Notes under the pieces: model-generated
Databases searched by the model: none
Seen by the model: only the letters and a program-made list of their open reading frames with translations
Told to the model about the DNA's origin: nothing
Made by a program: the position numbers and the translations under genes
Assembly: GCA_038250515.1 (NCBI GenBank)
Contig: JBBSCG010000005.1
Span: 1-64,000 of the forward strand
Direction of reading: 5' to 3'
DNA length: 64,000 nt
DNA from: JAICUY01 sp038250515
GTDB lineage: Bacteria; Chloroflexota; Limnocylindria; QHBO01
In this document: positions 43,135-50,916 of the stretch, one piece after another
Numbering within the stretch: the first letter of the stretch is position 1
Layout of the letters: each line of letters begins with the position of its first letter

Positions 43135-43703
43135 GGCCGCTTGGCGGGCTGGACCGGCTCCTGCTCAGTGGCGGTCCGGGGCTGCACGCCGTCGTCCGCG
43201 CGCGGCGGCTCCGGCAGACGGTGTCGGTCGTCGAGCATGTCGATCCCCCGTTTGATGCTGGTCAGCGCCTTGATGCATTCGCCCTCGAGCCGAATGAGCA
43301 CACCGGCCGCGTACTCATCCGCGCCTCTGCGCACCTCGGCGGCTTCGTCGTTCGCGGCGTCGAGCAGCTCGCGTGCCCGTTGCTGGGCCATCCGCACCAG
43401 CTCGCGCTCCTCGAGCATCTGGGCCGCCTGCTCCTGGGCTCGGGCGATGACGGCGCCGGCCTCTTCGGTTGCGTGATCGGTGATGCGCCCGGCGTCTTCG
43501 GTGATCCGCTTCGCCTGGCGCACCTCCTCGGGAACGGAGACGCGCAGCTGGTCGATCAGCTCGAGCAGGCCGGCCTGTTCGACCACGATGTTGTTCGTCA
43601 GCGGCAGCTTCTTGCCGTTTCCGACCAGCGACTCGAGACGCTCAACGAGGAAGATGATGTCCGTGGCGGGACCCTCCGACGGCTCGTGCGCAACCTGAGC
43701 CAA
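43131..43703 (-). CDS. Coiled-coil, DivIVA-like or ATP-synthase-B-like protein
   Basis: This 190-residue, highly charged protein has a predicted long coiled coil (about 55-165, EEVRQAKRITEDAGRI, AQEQAAQMLEERELVRMAQ) and a Pro-rich tail. Such proteins lie between coaD and yceD in many Gram-positive-type genomes and are annotated as cell division initiation or ATPase-like proteins; the function is unproven. The start is TTG at 43703, and no ATG or GTG is in range. A perfect TATAAT lies 9 bp upstream, implying a leaderless or nearly leaderless transcript. Confidence 0.75.
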   Translation of the reverse strand: MAQVAHEPSEGPATDIIFLVERLESLVGNGKKLPLTNNIVVEQAGLLELIDQLRVSVPEEVRQAKRITEDAGRITDHATEEAGAVIARAQEQAAQMLEERELVRMAQQRARELLDAANDEAAEVRRGADEYAAGVLIRLEGECIKALTSIKRGIDMLDDRHRLPEPPRADDGVQPRTATEQEPVQPAKRP

Positions 43704-43712
43704 GTGCTGGCG

Positions 43713-43718
43713 ATTATA
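43713..43718 (-). promoter_or_regulatory. TATAAT -10 element before the coiled-coil gene
   Basis: A perfect TATAAT on the minus strand, in the 23-bp gap after coaD. No good -35 is seen. Initiation near 43706 would leave about 3 nt before the TTG start. Confidence 0.35.
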
Positions 43719-43726
43719 GACCCGCC

Positions 43727-44218
43727 TCAGCGCACCTCATCCATGCGGGCTCGAAGCGCGTCCACGACCGGCGTCGGAACCATGCCCGACACGTCACCGC
43801 CGAACTGCGCGACCTCCTTGGCGAGCGTTGAGGACAGGTAGCCGAACTCGAGCGCGCTCATCAGAAACGTGGTGTCAACCGAGGGCTCGAGCTTGCGGTT
43901 GGTGTGCGCCATCTGGAGCTCGGCCTCGAAGTCGCTGACTGCACGCAGCCCGCGAACAATGAAGCCGGCACCGCTGCGCCGCGCGAACTCGACCGTCAGC
44001 CCGTCGAAGGCCTGCACCTCGACATTGTCACCAAAGTCGGCCACGGATGCGCGGACCAGCTCGACGCGCTCGCCGACGTCGAAAATCGGCTGCTTCTTCG
44101 GGTTGTTGAGCACGCCGATCACCAGGCGGTCGAAGAGCGTCGCCGCACGCCGGGCGACGTCGAGGTGGGCGTTGGTCATGGGGTCAAACGACCCGGGAAA
44201 GACCGCGACGCGGCTCAT
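43727..44218 (-). CDS. coaD: Pantetheine-phosphate adenylyltransferase
   Basis: The 163-residue enzyme catalyses the penultimate step in coenzyme A synthesis (ATP + phosphopantetheine to dephospho-CoA). It shows GSFDPMTNAHLDV at the N-terminus (the TxGH motif reads TNAH, with Ala for Gly), the IVRGLRAVSDFEAELQMAHTNR segment split about 88-109, and YLSSTLAKEVAQFGGDVS. ATG overlaps the rsmD stop (ATGA). The rsmD-coaD pairing is widespread. Confidence 0.94.
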   Translation of the reverse strand: MSRVAVFPGSFDPMTNAHLDVARRAATLFDRLVIGVLNNPKKQPIFDVGERVELVRASVADFGDNVEVQAFDGLTVEFARRSGAGFIVRGLRAVSDFEAELQMAHTNRKLEPSVDTTFLMSALEFGYLSSTLAKEVAQFGGDVSGMVPTPVVDALRARMDEVR

Positions 44219-44766
44219 GGCTCGGCTGCTCCATCGGTCTGCAGAAAGGTAAGTGACGTCTCGCCGAAGCGCCGTTCACGCCAGGCGACGAGCGCGCGTG
44301 GTGCGGGCACATCGGTCCGCCAGAAATGCTTGACGACCACCGTCGCCTCCTCGGCCAGATGCGGCAGCAGCAGCTCAAGCGGCGCGAGGATAGCACGCTC
44401 GGCGTACGGCGGATCCAAAAAGACAAGGTCATACCGATGCGCCGGCTCCGCCCTCAACACGCGCAGCACATCCCCCGATTGCACGCTTGCGCCGCCTTCG
44501 AGGTGCGCCCGCTCGAGGTTCGCGTGCAGCGCACGCACGGCTTCGCGCCCGCGCTCGACGAAGGTGCAGCTGGATGCGCCGCGCGACAGCGCCTCGATCC
44601 CAATCGCACCGCTGCCCGCGTACAGGTCAAGGACGTCGGCGTCCACCACGCGCGCCCCGAGAATGCCAAACAGCGTTTCCTTGACCCGGTCGGTGATCGG
44701 TCGCGTTGCCCGATCGCGGGGCGCGGTGAGCGGAACGCCACGTGCCGTGCCGGCGATCACCCGCAT
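44215..44766 (-). CDS. rsmD: 16S rRNA (guanine(966)-N2)-methyltransferase RsmD
   Basis: A 183-residue SAM-dependent methyltransferase. It begins MRVIAGTARGVPL and has TRPITDRVKETLFGIL, the SAM-binding DLYAGSGAIGIEALSRGA, and the catalytic DPPY. ATG overlaps the recG stop by one base. The recG-rsmD-coaD order is typical of Gram-positive-type genomes. Confidence 0.95.
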   Translation of the reverse strand: MRVIAGTARGVPLTAPRDRATRPITDRVKETLFGILGARVVDADVLDLYAGSGAIGIEALSRGASSCTFVERGREAVRALHANLERAHLEGGASVQSGDVLRVLRAEPAHRYDLVFLDPPYAERAILAPLELLLPHLAEEATVVVKHFWRTDVPAPRALVAWRERRFGETSLTFLQTDGAAEP

Positions 44767-46853
44767 CAGGCCGCGTCACCCTCCTCTTCGAGCGGCGCGA
44801 AGTCGGCGCGCAGTCGAGCCAGCTCCGGCCGATCGGCCAACGCCGGATCGCGGGTGACGATGTCATCGGCCAGCTCTCGCGCGCGCTCGGCGAGCTTCAG
44901 GTGGCGCGGCTCGAACAACGATGCGACGCGCAGTGGTGGCAGCCCCGCCTGCCGCGTGCCGAGCAGATTGCCGGCGCCGCGCAGCTGCAGGTCCGCCTCG
45001 GCGATCGCGAATCCATCGCTGGAGCCTCGAACCACCTCCAGGCGACGGCGTGCAAGCTCGTCATCGGCGTCGGAAACGAGGATGCAGAACGACCGGTGCG
45101 GACCGCGGCCCACCCGGCCACGCAGCTGATGCAGCTGGGCGAGGCCGAACCGCTCGGCGTCCTCGACCAGCATGACCGATGCGTTCGGCACGTCGATCCC
45201 GACCTCGATCACGGTCGTCGCCACCAGCACGTCGATCTCCGCGGCAGCGAATGCCTTCATCGACTGGTCGCGGTCGGCGGCCTTCTGCTGGCCATGCACC
45301 AGGCCGATGCGCAGGTCCGGCAGCCGGCCGCGCAGCCGCTCGACCTCGGCCTCGGCCGATGCCGCCGCCAGCACCTCCGACTCGTTGACCAGCGGGACGA
45401 CCACGAACGACTGCCGGCCATCGGCCGCCTCGCTCGCCAGGAAGGCCTCGATCTTCGGGAGTGCGCGACGGTCGCGCACCTCGGTGCGGATCGGCTGACG
45501 GCCGGGGGGCAGCTCGCGGATGGTGCTGATCGAGAGGTCGCCATACACCGTCAGCCCCAGGGTGCGTGGGATGGGCGTCGCGGTCAGGGCCAGGACGTGC
45601 GGCTCGAGGTCCGCGCCCTTGGCCTGCAGTCTGGCACGCTGGCCTACACCGAAGCGATGCTGCTCGTCGATCACCGCCAGGCCCAGCCGCCGGAACGTCA
45701 CGGCCTCGCTGATCACCGCATGCGTGCCGATCACCACGTCGACCTCACCGGCCTCGATGGCCGCGTGGATCTCGCGCTTCTGTGCGGCCGGCAGCGAGCC
45801 GGAGAGGAACGCGGCGCGCACGCCGAGCGCCTCGAGCAGCGGCGATTGGCCGGCGTGATGCTGTCGCGCCAGGATTTCCGTCGGCGCCATGAGCGCTCCC
45901 TGCCAGCCGGCGCGCACGGCCGCGGCCAGCGCAACCGCCGCGACCGCGGTCTTGCCGCTGCCGACGTCACCCTGCAGCAGGCGGCGCATCGGCCGCTCGG
46001 CAGCAAGGTCGGCCACGATCTCGTCGATCGCAGCGCTCTGGTCACCGGTGAGCGCGAAGGGAAGCTGCGCCACGATGGCGGCCAGCTCATGCGGCGCCAC
46101 GCCGATCCCCGGCGCGCGAAGGGAGCCGCGTGCGACGCGAGCCTGCGCCAGACCCAGCTGCAGTGCAAGCAGCTCGTCGAAGGCCAGCCGGTCGAGCGCC
46201 GGCCGCACATCGTCCTCGTCCTCCGGAAAGTGGACGGTGTGCAGCGCCTCGGCGAGGCCGGGAAGGCTGGCTCGCTCGTGGGCTCGCAGCGGATCTGCGA
46301 TGAGCGGGAGGCATCGGTCGAGAATGCGCGCCAGGAGCTCGCGCACGCGCTTCTGGGTGACGCCGCCGGTGAGCGGATAGACCGGCACCACCCGCGCCGT
46401 GTGCAGCGACTCGAGTCCCGCCGGGGAGAAATCGGGGCTGGTGAACTGGCGGCGCCAGCCGCGCTCCGTCACTTTGCCGCTGACCACGACCTCGACGCCG
46501 GGCTTCAGCTTCGTCTCGACGTAGCGACGGCCGAACCAGATCGCCTCCGCGCTGCCGGTGTCGTCGGCGAGCTGCGCGATCACGCGCTGCGGCTTGCGGC
46601 CGAATCCCTTCTCTATCCGCACCGTTTCGACGCGGACCAGCGCCGACTGTTTCTCGTCGGGAACAAGGCTGTCCAGCGTGCGCAGATCGCTGAAGTCGTC
46701 GTAGCGGAACGGCAGGTAGAAGAGCGCCTGCCGAGGCGTGCCGATCCCCAGCCGCTGAAGCATTGCCGCGTGACGGGCGAGGTCCGGCAGTACGCGGCGA
46801 ATCGGCCCATCGAGGTCAGCCTCGCCAAGCTCGGGCGTGACAAGCTCGGTCAC
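44766..46853 (-). CDS. recG: ATP-dependent DNA helicase RecG
   Basis: This 695-residue branch-migration helicase restarts stalled forks. An N-terminal wedge/OB domain (about 60-160) is followed by the SF2 motor with Walker A LLQGDVGSGKT (about 290), DEQHRFG (motif II), LTATPIPRTL (motif III) and the C-terminal motifs EVGIDVPNASVM and LHQLRGRVGRG, then the TRG region. GTG start overlapping the upstream stop (GTGA). Confidence 0.95.
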   Translation of the reverse strand: MTELVTPELGEADLDGPIRRVLPDLARHAAMLQRLGIGTPRQALFYLPFRYDDFSDLRTLDSLVPDEKQSALVRVETVRIEKGFGRKPQRVIAQLADDTGSAEAIWFGRRYVETKLKPGVEVVVSGKVTERGWRRQFTSPDFSPAGLESLHTARVVPVYPLTGGVTQKRVRELLARILDRCLPLIADPLRAHERASLPGLAEALHTVHFPEDEDDVRPALDRLAFDELLALQLGLAQARVARGSLRAPGIGVAPHELAAIVAQLPFALTGDQSAAIDEIVADLAAERPMRRLLQGDVGSGKTAVAAVALAAAVRAGWQGALMAPTEILARQHHAGQSPLLEALGVRAAFLSGSLPAAQKREIHAAIEAGEVDVVIGTHAVISEAVTFRRLGLAVIDEQHRFGVGQRARLQAKGADLEPHVLALTATPIPRTLGLTVYGDLSISTIRELPPGRQPIRTEVRDRRALPKIEAFLASEAADGRQSFVVVPLVNESEVLAAASAEAEVERLRGRLPDLRIGLVHGQQKAADRDQSMKAFAAAEIDVLVATTVIEVGIDVPNASVMLVEDAERFGLAQLHQLRGRVGRGPHRSFCILVSDADDELARRRLEVVRGSSDGFAIAEADLQLRGAGNLLGTRQAGLPPLRVASLFEPRHLKLAERARELADDIVTRDPALADRPELARLRADFAPLEEEGDAA

Positions 46854-47443
46854 GCTGCCACGGCTCCGGTAAACGCGACGATCTGTCGAAGCGGGGGTCG
46901 GTACCCGTCGGTGGTGTCGACGCGGAGAATGGGGATCTCGAGGCGCAGCGGCTCGAAGCGACCGCCCTCCAGCTCCAGCCTGAGGTCTGCCTGCCGCAGG
47001 ATGTCCTTGTGTGCGGGATGCCGATCGGGGGCGCCGGTTCGTGCGGCGTAACGCGCGTGGAGAAGCTCGGCGGCCGCCTGGCAGTGAATCAGGGTCGCAA
47101 CGCTTGCGGCGACGAACGGCCGCAGCTCAGGCTCGGAGCGGTCACGTCTGAAGTTGCTCTCGACGATGGCGCCCAACCCGGCTGAGAGCAGACTGCGGAG
47201 CACGTCGCACAGAAGGGCGTATGCCGCATCGCCCAGTCGCCGGGAAGCTTCAAGATCGGGTGCGCCAAGCACGTCGGCGAGCGTCTCCTTCATGCCATCC
47301 TTGGTCAGCAACGGCAGCCGCAGCTCGCCGGCAAGCCGGTTTGCCAGCGTTGTCTTGCCGCTGCCGGGGGCGCCGGACACGATGACGAGCGTAGGTCTCC
47401 TCGGGCCACTCAATTGCACCGCCCGATCGTAGCGTGCTACCAT
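46850..47443 (-). CDS. P-loop kinase-like ATPase, unknown substrate
   Basis: This 197-residue protein resembles AAA_33-type small-molecule kinases. Walker A is GAPGSGKTT (24-32); LLTKDGMKETLADVLG and VESNFRRDRSEPELR match the pattern seen in predicted kinases; IHCQAAAELLHARYAART, HPAHKDIL and the C-terminal ILRVDTTDGY (lid and base region) follow. The substrate is unknown; it overlaps recG by 4 nt. The start may be ATG at 47443 or GTG at 47419. It is divergent from rpmB. Confidence 0.75.
   Translation of the reverse strand: MVARYDRAVQLSGPRRPTLVIVSGAPGSGKTTLANRLAGELRLPLLTKDGMKETLADVLGAPDLEASRRLGDAAYALLCDVLRSLLSAGLGAIVESNFRRDRSEPELRPFVAASVATLIHCQAAAELLHARYAARTGAPDRHPAHKDILRQADLRLELEGGRFEPLRLEIPILRVDTTDGYRPPLRQIVAFTGAVAA
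47414..47443 (+). promoter_or_regulatory. Candidate promoter for rpmB
   Basis: TTGCAC and TGC-TACCAT (extended -10) are separated by 18 bp on the plus strand, giving a start near 47450 and a leader of about 57 nt. The region also covers the 5' end of the divergent kinase-like gene. Confidence 0.4.
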
Positions 47444-47506
47444 CGTCGTCGCTCCGGCGCCGCCCAACGTGCGCGCCGGTTCGTTCGTGACTGGAGACCC
47501 TCTTAC

Positions 47507-47698
47507 ATGGCACGTCAGTGCGATATCTGCGGCAAGAAGCCGATTACCGGCTGGAATCCGCAGTCGGTCGGGATGAACCGTAAGCGCGCCCTGCGCCGCT
47601 GGCTCCCGAACCTGCAGCCGCTGGTGGTGCAGCGTGACGGGCACGCGGTCAACGTCAAGGCCTGCTCACGCTGCCGTCGGACCGCCCAGAAGGTCTGA
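47507..47698 (+). CDS. rpmB: 50S ribosomal protein L28 (zinc-ribbon type)
   Basis: A 63-residue L28 with four zinc-binding cysteines C5, C8, C53 and C56 (RQCDICGKKP; CSRC) and the L28 core RKRALRRWLPNLQPLV. It is alone on the plus strand among minus-strand genes, with its own promoter and terminator. In several bacteria rpmB likewise lies apart, opposite recG-linked genes. Confidence 0.95.
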   Translation: MARQCDICGKKPITGWNPQSVGMNRKRALRRWLPNLQPLVVQRDGHAVNVKACSRCRRTAQKV

Positions 47699-47719
47699 CC
47701 CTCGCCGCCTGACCGATGC

Positions 47720-47751
47720 GCCCGCCTCGTCCGAGGCGGGCTTCGTTGTTT
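47720..47751 (+). terminator. Intrinsic terminator after rpmB
   Basis: GCCCGCCT-CGTCCG-AGGCGGGC forms an 8-bp stem with a 6-nt loop followed by TTCGTTGTTT on the plus strand, 21 bp after the rpmB stop. Confidence 0.8.
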
Positions 47752-48078
47752 CCGGCGCGGAATTGCAGCCGGACTCGCTGGGCGGTGCAAATGTCGGTCT
47801 GAGCAGCGGTATCCCAGTCCAGCGAGCGTCGCGCGCGCGGCAGCACGCGTGTCCACGCTCAGCCAAGTGGCTTCGGCCGCTTGCGCGACCGTCCCGACCA
47901 CGTTGGCGCGATTCACGCCGACATGGCGGTCGGGGGGTTCGCGGGTCGAGTGGAACGCTGACCGAGCGAATTGACGAAGAAGGACTTAGCAAGGTCCCAA
48001 ATCGGACCAAAATCGGCCCGTTCCCCTTCCTTCGCTGACTCGCACGCTGAGCGTTCCAAGAACGAACGGGTAGACGGG
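47752..48078. other. 327-bp intergenic region without a recognised gene
   Basis: This stretch lies between the rpmB terminator and the dtd stop. Open frames here are short with no family resemblance. It holds a 9-bp inverted repeat, TGGAACGCT (47951-47959) and AGCGTTCCA (48050-48058), flanking a relatively AT-richer 90-bp core that includes TTGACG and a repeated AAATCGG. It could be a decayed small insertion or a structured RNA; nothing decisive is visible. Confidence 0.5.
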
Positions 48079-48537
48079 TCAGCCCGACGGCAGGTCGCGG
48101 TCCGAGTCGAGAACCAGCGTGAACGGGCCGTCGTTGACGAGCTCGACCTCCATCGAGGCGCCGAAGCGACCTGTCGCAACCTCGAAGCCCAGCCCGCGAA
48201 GCCGGTCAACGAAGCGCTCGATCAGCGGTTCGGCCATGTCGGGAACTGCAGCGCCGGTGAAGCCGGGTCGCCGGCCGCGACGCACGTCGGCCAGCAGCGT
48301 GAACTGGCTCACCACCAGGAATGAGCCGCCGGCATCGGCCGCTGCCAGGTTGGTGCGACCCGACTCGTCCTCGAAATAGCGCAGTCCGCCGAGTTTGTCG
48401 GCCATGCGATCGATGCGCTCCTTGGTATCGCTCGGCGCCACTCCCGCCAGCACCACCGCTCCCCGACCTATCTCGCCCACTGCCTGGCCACCGACGCGCA
48501 CGACGGCGCGCGTCACGCGCTGCACGACCAGGCGCAT
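48079..48537 (-). CDS. dtd: D-aminoacyl-tRNA deacylase
   Basis: A 152-residue proofreading enzyme that hydrolyses D-amino acids (and glycine) mischarged on tRNA. Both signatures are present: SQFTLLADVRRGRRPGF with the catalytic SQFTL, and the cross-subunit NDGPFTLVLDS near the C-terminus (a variant of NxGP). ATG at 48537 lies 4 bp after the upstream stop. It ends the zinc-peptidase-to-dtd operon. Confidence 0.95.
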   Translation of the reverse strand: MRLVVQRVTRAVVRVGGQAVGEIGRGAVVLAGVAPSDTKERIDRMADKLGGLRYFEDESGRTNLAAADAGGSFLVVSQFTLLADVRRGRRPGFTGAAVPDMAEPLIERFVDRLRGLGFEVATGRFGASMEVELVNDGPFTLVLDSDRDLPSG

Positions 48538-48541
48538 CGGT

Positions 48542-50191
48542 CTAGGGCGACGCGGATGAGACGGCCGTCGCCGTCGCCGTCGCCGAAGCGGACGCGGACA
48601 CGGACACGGACGGAACTGCGGTCATCGGCGCGGAGGCTTCGTTGGCGATCGGTGGACCGAGCGCCGACTCGGTGAACAGGGCGCGCGCGTTCCAGATCAT
48701 CCAGCCTTTGGCGTCGTTGTCGCGGAGCGCCTTCATCTCCGCGAGCACATCGGTCCTGGTGTAGGCGCGAAACGATCCATAGCCGAAATCCTGGATCCAC
48801 GGTCGAATGACCATCGGGAGACCCTTCGCCTCCTTGTTCATGAGCTTGAGCGTGTCGTTGATGATCTCGTACGGATGCTCATTGGGCACCGGGTAGCCGA
48901 AGACGCCGGGCCCGTAATGGCTCGGGTAGACCATCGGGTCGAAGTAGTCGACGTACGGCATGATCACCTCCGGCCGCTGGCCGATGCCCTGGTCATCGGC
49001 TGCGATAAAGGCAACCGGGAAGACGTCGGCGCCGAGGAAGGCGTGCGTATGCGCAAGCCGGTCGGAGACGAGCCGGAACAGGCGACGAATGGCCGCCAGC
49101 CGGAAGGATTGGCTGTTGGGCAGGTTCGCGTCGGCGAGGTCGTAGGGACCGTCGCTGAAGAAGCGCACGTAGTCGAGCTGGACCTCGTCGAAGCCCTTGT
49201 CGGCCAGGTCACGGGCCAGGGACGCGGTGTACTCAGCCACGCCCGGGTTGTAGGGATCGAGCCAGATGGCGCCGCCGAAGTCCGTCCATGGGCCGCCGGT
49301 CACCGCGTTGCGCACCGCGAAGTCGGGCATGGCCTTGCCCAGCGTGTTGTCCTTCATGACCACCATCCGGGCGATGGTGTAGATGCCGCGCTCCTTCAGC
49401 TTCGGCAACAGCTCGTTGAGCTCGAAGAGTGGATGCTCCATCACCGCGCCGACCGCTTTGGCCTGGGGCAGGTCGGTATTCCAGTACAGGTTGCCGTCGG
49501 TCTCCTTGACGTCGATAACCATGGCGTTCGCCTCGGTCCTGTCGATCAGGTCGAGCATGGCATCGAGCCGGCCGTGGGCCTCGAAGACGGCTGCGGGCGA
49601 GTACAGCGCGCGTGCGGTAAAGGGCTGCATGGCGACGTCGCCGCGCACCTTCGCGGCCGGAAGCTGCGCAAGGCGGAAGCCGGCCCTCTTGTAGATCAGC
49701 GTCGCGCCCTCGGGCACGCCCGGGAGCACGTAGGCACCCCGCGCATCGGTACGCACGACCGGGCTGTCAGCGGTGCCGTCGACAAAGACGCGAACACCGG
49801 AGAGCGGCTGGCCGCTGCCATCGGTCACCGTGCCGCTCACCACGTTCGAGCGCAGCTTGATCTCAAGCGCCCCGTCGGCCGGGACCTCACCCGAACCCGC
49901 GTCGTAGCCGTGTGCCGTCGCCTCGACCTGCGCAGCGCGAAGCGCGGTCAGCGTCACCCTGCCATCCGCCGCGGTGGTCATGCTGCTGGAGCCGGCACGC
50001 AGCTCAGCGCCCGGGATGGGCGCACCGCTGTCGCGATCGACAGCCATCACCGACAGCTCGCGCGGTGGCTCCGGTGTCGGTGAGCTGGGCAGAAGTGGCA
50101 GCGTGTTCTGGCCGCAGGCGCTCAGCAGCAGCGCAATGACGAGCAGCAGCGCGGTCGGTCGCAGGATTCGCGTGGAACGCAGCAGGGTCAC
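48542..50191 (-). CDS. DUF4015 glycoside-hydrolase-like lipoprotein
   Basis: This 549-residue protein has a lipoprotein signal peptide (LVIALLLSAC, lipid Cys26), two carboxypeptidase-regulatory-like beta domains (about 45-115 and 118-190, with VSGTVTDGSGQPLSGVRVFVDG), and a DUF4015 TIM-barrel domain (about 200-510) with AMVIDVKETDGNLYW, WLDPYNPGVAEYTASLARD and DEVQLDYVRFFSDG. The family is predicted to hydrolyse polysaccharides, but no activity is proven. A low-complexity Ser/Ala/Thr tail ends it. The GTG start overlaps the rpe stop (GTGA) and gives an ideal signal peptide. Confidence 0.85.
   Translation of the reverse strand: MTLLRSTRILRPTALLLVIALLLSACGQNTLPLLPSSPTPEPPRELSVMAVDRDSGAPIPGAELRAGSSSMTTAADGRVTLTALRAAQVEATAHGYDAGSGEVPADGALEIKLRSNVVSGTVTDGSGQPLSGVRVFVDGTADSPVVRTDARGAYVLPGVPEGATLIYKRAGFRLAQLPAAKVRGDVAMQPFTARALYSPAAVFEAHGRLDAMLDLIDRTEANAMVIDVKETDGNLYWNTDLPQAKAVGAVMEHPLFELNELLPKLKERGIYTIARMVVMKDNTLGKAMPDFAVRNAVTGGPWTDFGGAIWLDPYNPGVAEYTASLARDLADKGFDEVQLDYVRFFSDGPYDLADANLPNSQSFRLAAIRRLFRLVSDRLAHTHAFLGADVFPVAFIAADDQGIGQRPEVIMPYVDYFDPMVYPSHYGPGVFGYPVPNEHPYEIINDTLKLMNKEAKGLPMVIRPWIQDFGYGSFRAYTRTDVLAEMKALRDNDAKGWMIWNARALFTESALGPPIANEASAPMTAVPSVSVSASASATATATAVSSASP
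48564..48612. repeat. Hexanucleotide low-complexity repeat in the DUF4015 gene
   Basis: Runs of GCCGTC (three copies) and GCGGAC/ACGGAC units encode the Ser/Ala/Thr-rich C-terminal tail (VSASASATATATAVSS). Units of 6 bp keep the reading frame, so length changes would vary only the tail. Confidence 0.65.
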
Positions 50192-50916
50192 GTCCTTTCG
50201 ATGGCTTGTGTTCGGTCGTTGGCGCACATTCCGGAATCGACGACGCCGGCACGGGCGGCCTGTCGGAGCTCGTCCACAACGGACCGCAGGTCTGCCTCGT
50301 TGCGGTACAGCGCGGAGCCGACAACCATCACCTCACCGCCGGCGGCGAAGGCCGAGCCGATGGTATCGCGTCCCACTCCGCCGTCGACGCCAATCGGCAG
50401 GTCCAGCTCGCGTCGCGAGATCTCGTCGCTGAGGCTGCGCATCTTCGGCAGCACGTCGGCGATGAACACCTGTCCGCCGAAACCGGGGTGGACGGTCATC
50501 AGCAGCAGCAGGTCGATCTGGTCCAGGAAGGGCAGGACGACATCCGCGCTCGTCTCAGGGTTGAGCGCCAGCCCTGCGGCGCGACCGGTGCGATGGATGG
50601 CCTCGATGACCGCGCTCGGTTCGTCATCGGCCTCGACGTGGAAGACGATCAGGTCAGAGCCCGCGCTGGCGAAGGCCTCAACGAAGCGCAGTGGCCGGCT
50701 GATCATCAGGTGGCTGTGAAACGGGAGCGTGATATGCGGTCGCAGCGCGTCGACGACGACCGGCCCGAAGCTGATGTTGTCGACGAAATGGCCGTCCATG
50801 ACGTCGAGATGAATCGAGTCGACGCCGCCTGCCACGGCTCGCTCGACCTCAAGGCCAAGGCGCGCGAAGTCGGCGTTCAGGATGCTGACGCTGATCTGCG
50901 GGTGGCGGCGCTTCAC
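50188..50916 (-). CDS. rpe: Ribulose-phosphate 3-epimerase
   Basis: This 242-residue TIM-barrel metalloenzyme interconverts ribulose 5-phosphate and xylulose 5-phosphate in the pentose phosphate pathway. Seen are SVSILNADFARL, HLDVMDGHFVDNISFGP, FHVEADDEP, LALNPETS, MTVHPGFGGQVF and GVDGGVGRDT. The GTG start overlaps the rlmN stop (GTGA); the upstream open frame is a shadow of rlmN. A C-terminal extension of about 15 residues follows the core. Confidence 0.95.
   Translation of the reverse strand: MKRRHPQISVSILNADFARLGLEVERAVAGGVDSIHLDVMDGHFVDNISFGPVVVDALRPHITLPFHSHLMISRPLRFVEAFASAGSDLIVFHVEADDEPSAVIEAIHRTGRAAGLALNPETSADVVLPFLDQIDLLLLMTVHPGFGGQVFIADVLPKMRSLSDEISRRELDLPIGVDGGVGRDTIGSAFAAGGEVMVVGSALYRNEADLRSVVDELRQAARAGVVDSGMCANDRTQAIERT

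Noticed and set aside
47951..48058. Miniature transposon defined by the 9-bp inverted repeat
   Set aside because: No target-site duplication is seen and the repeat is short; not enough to call a mobile element.
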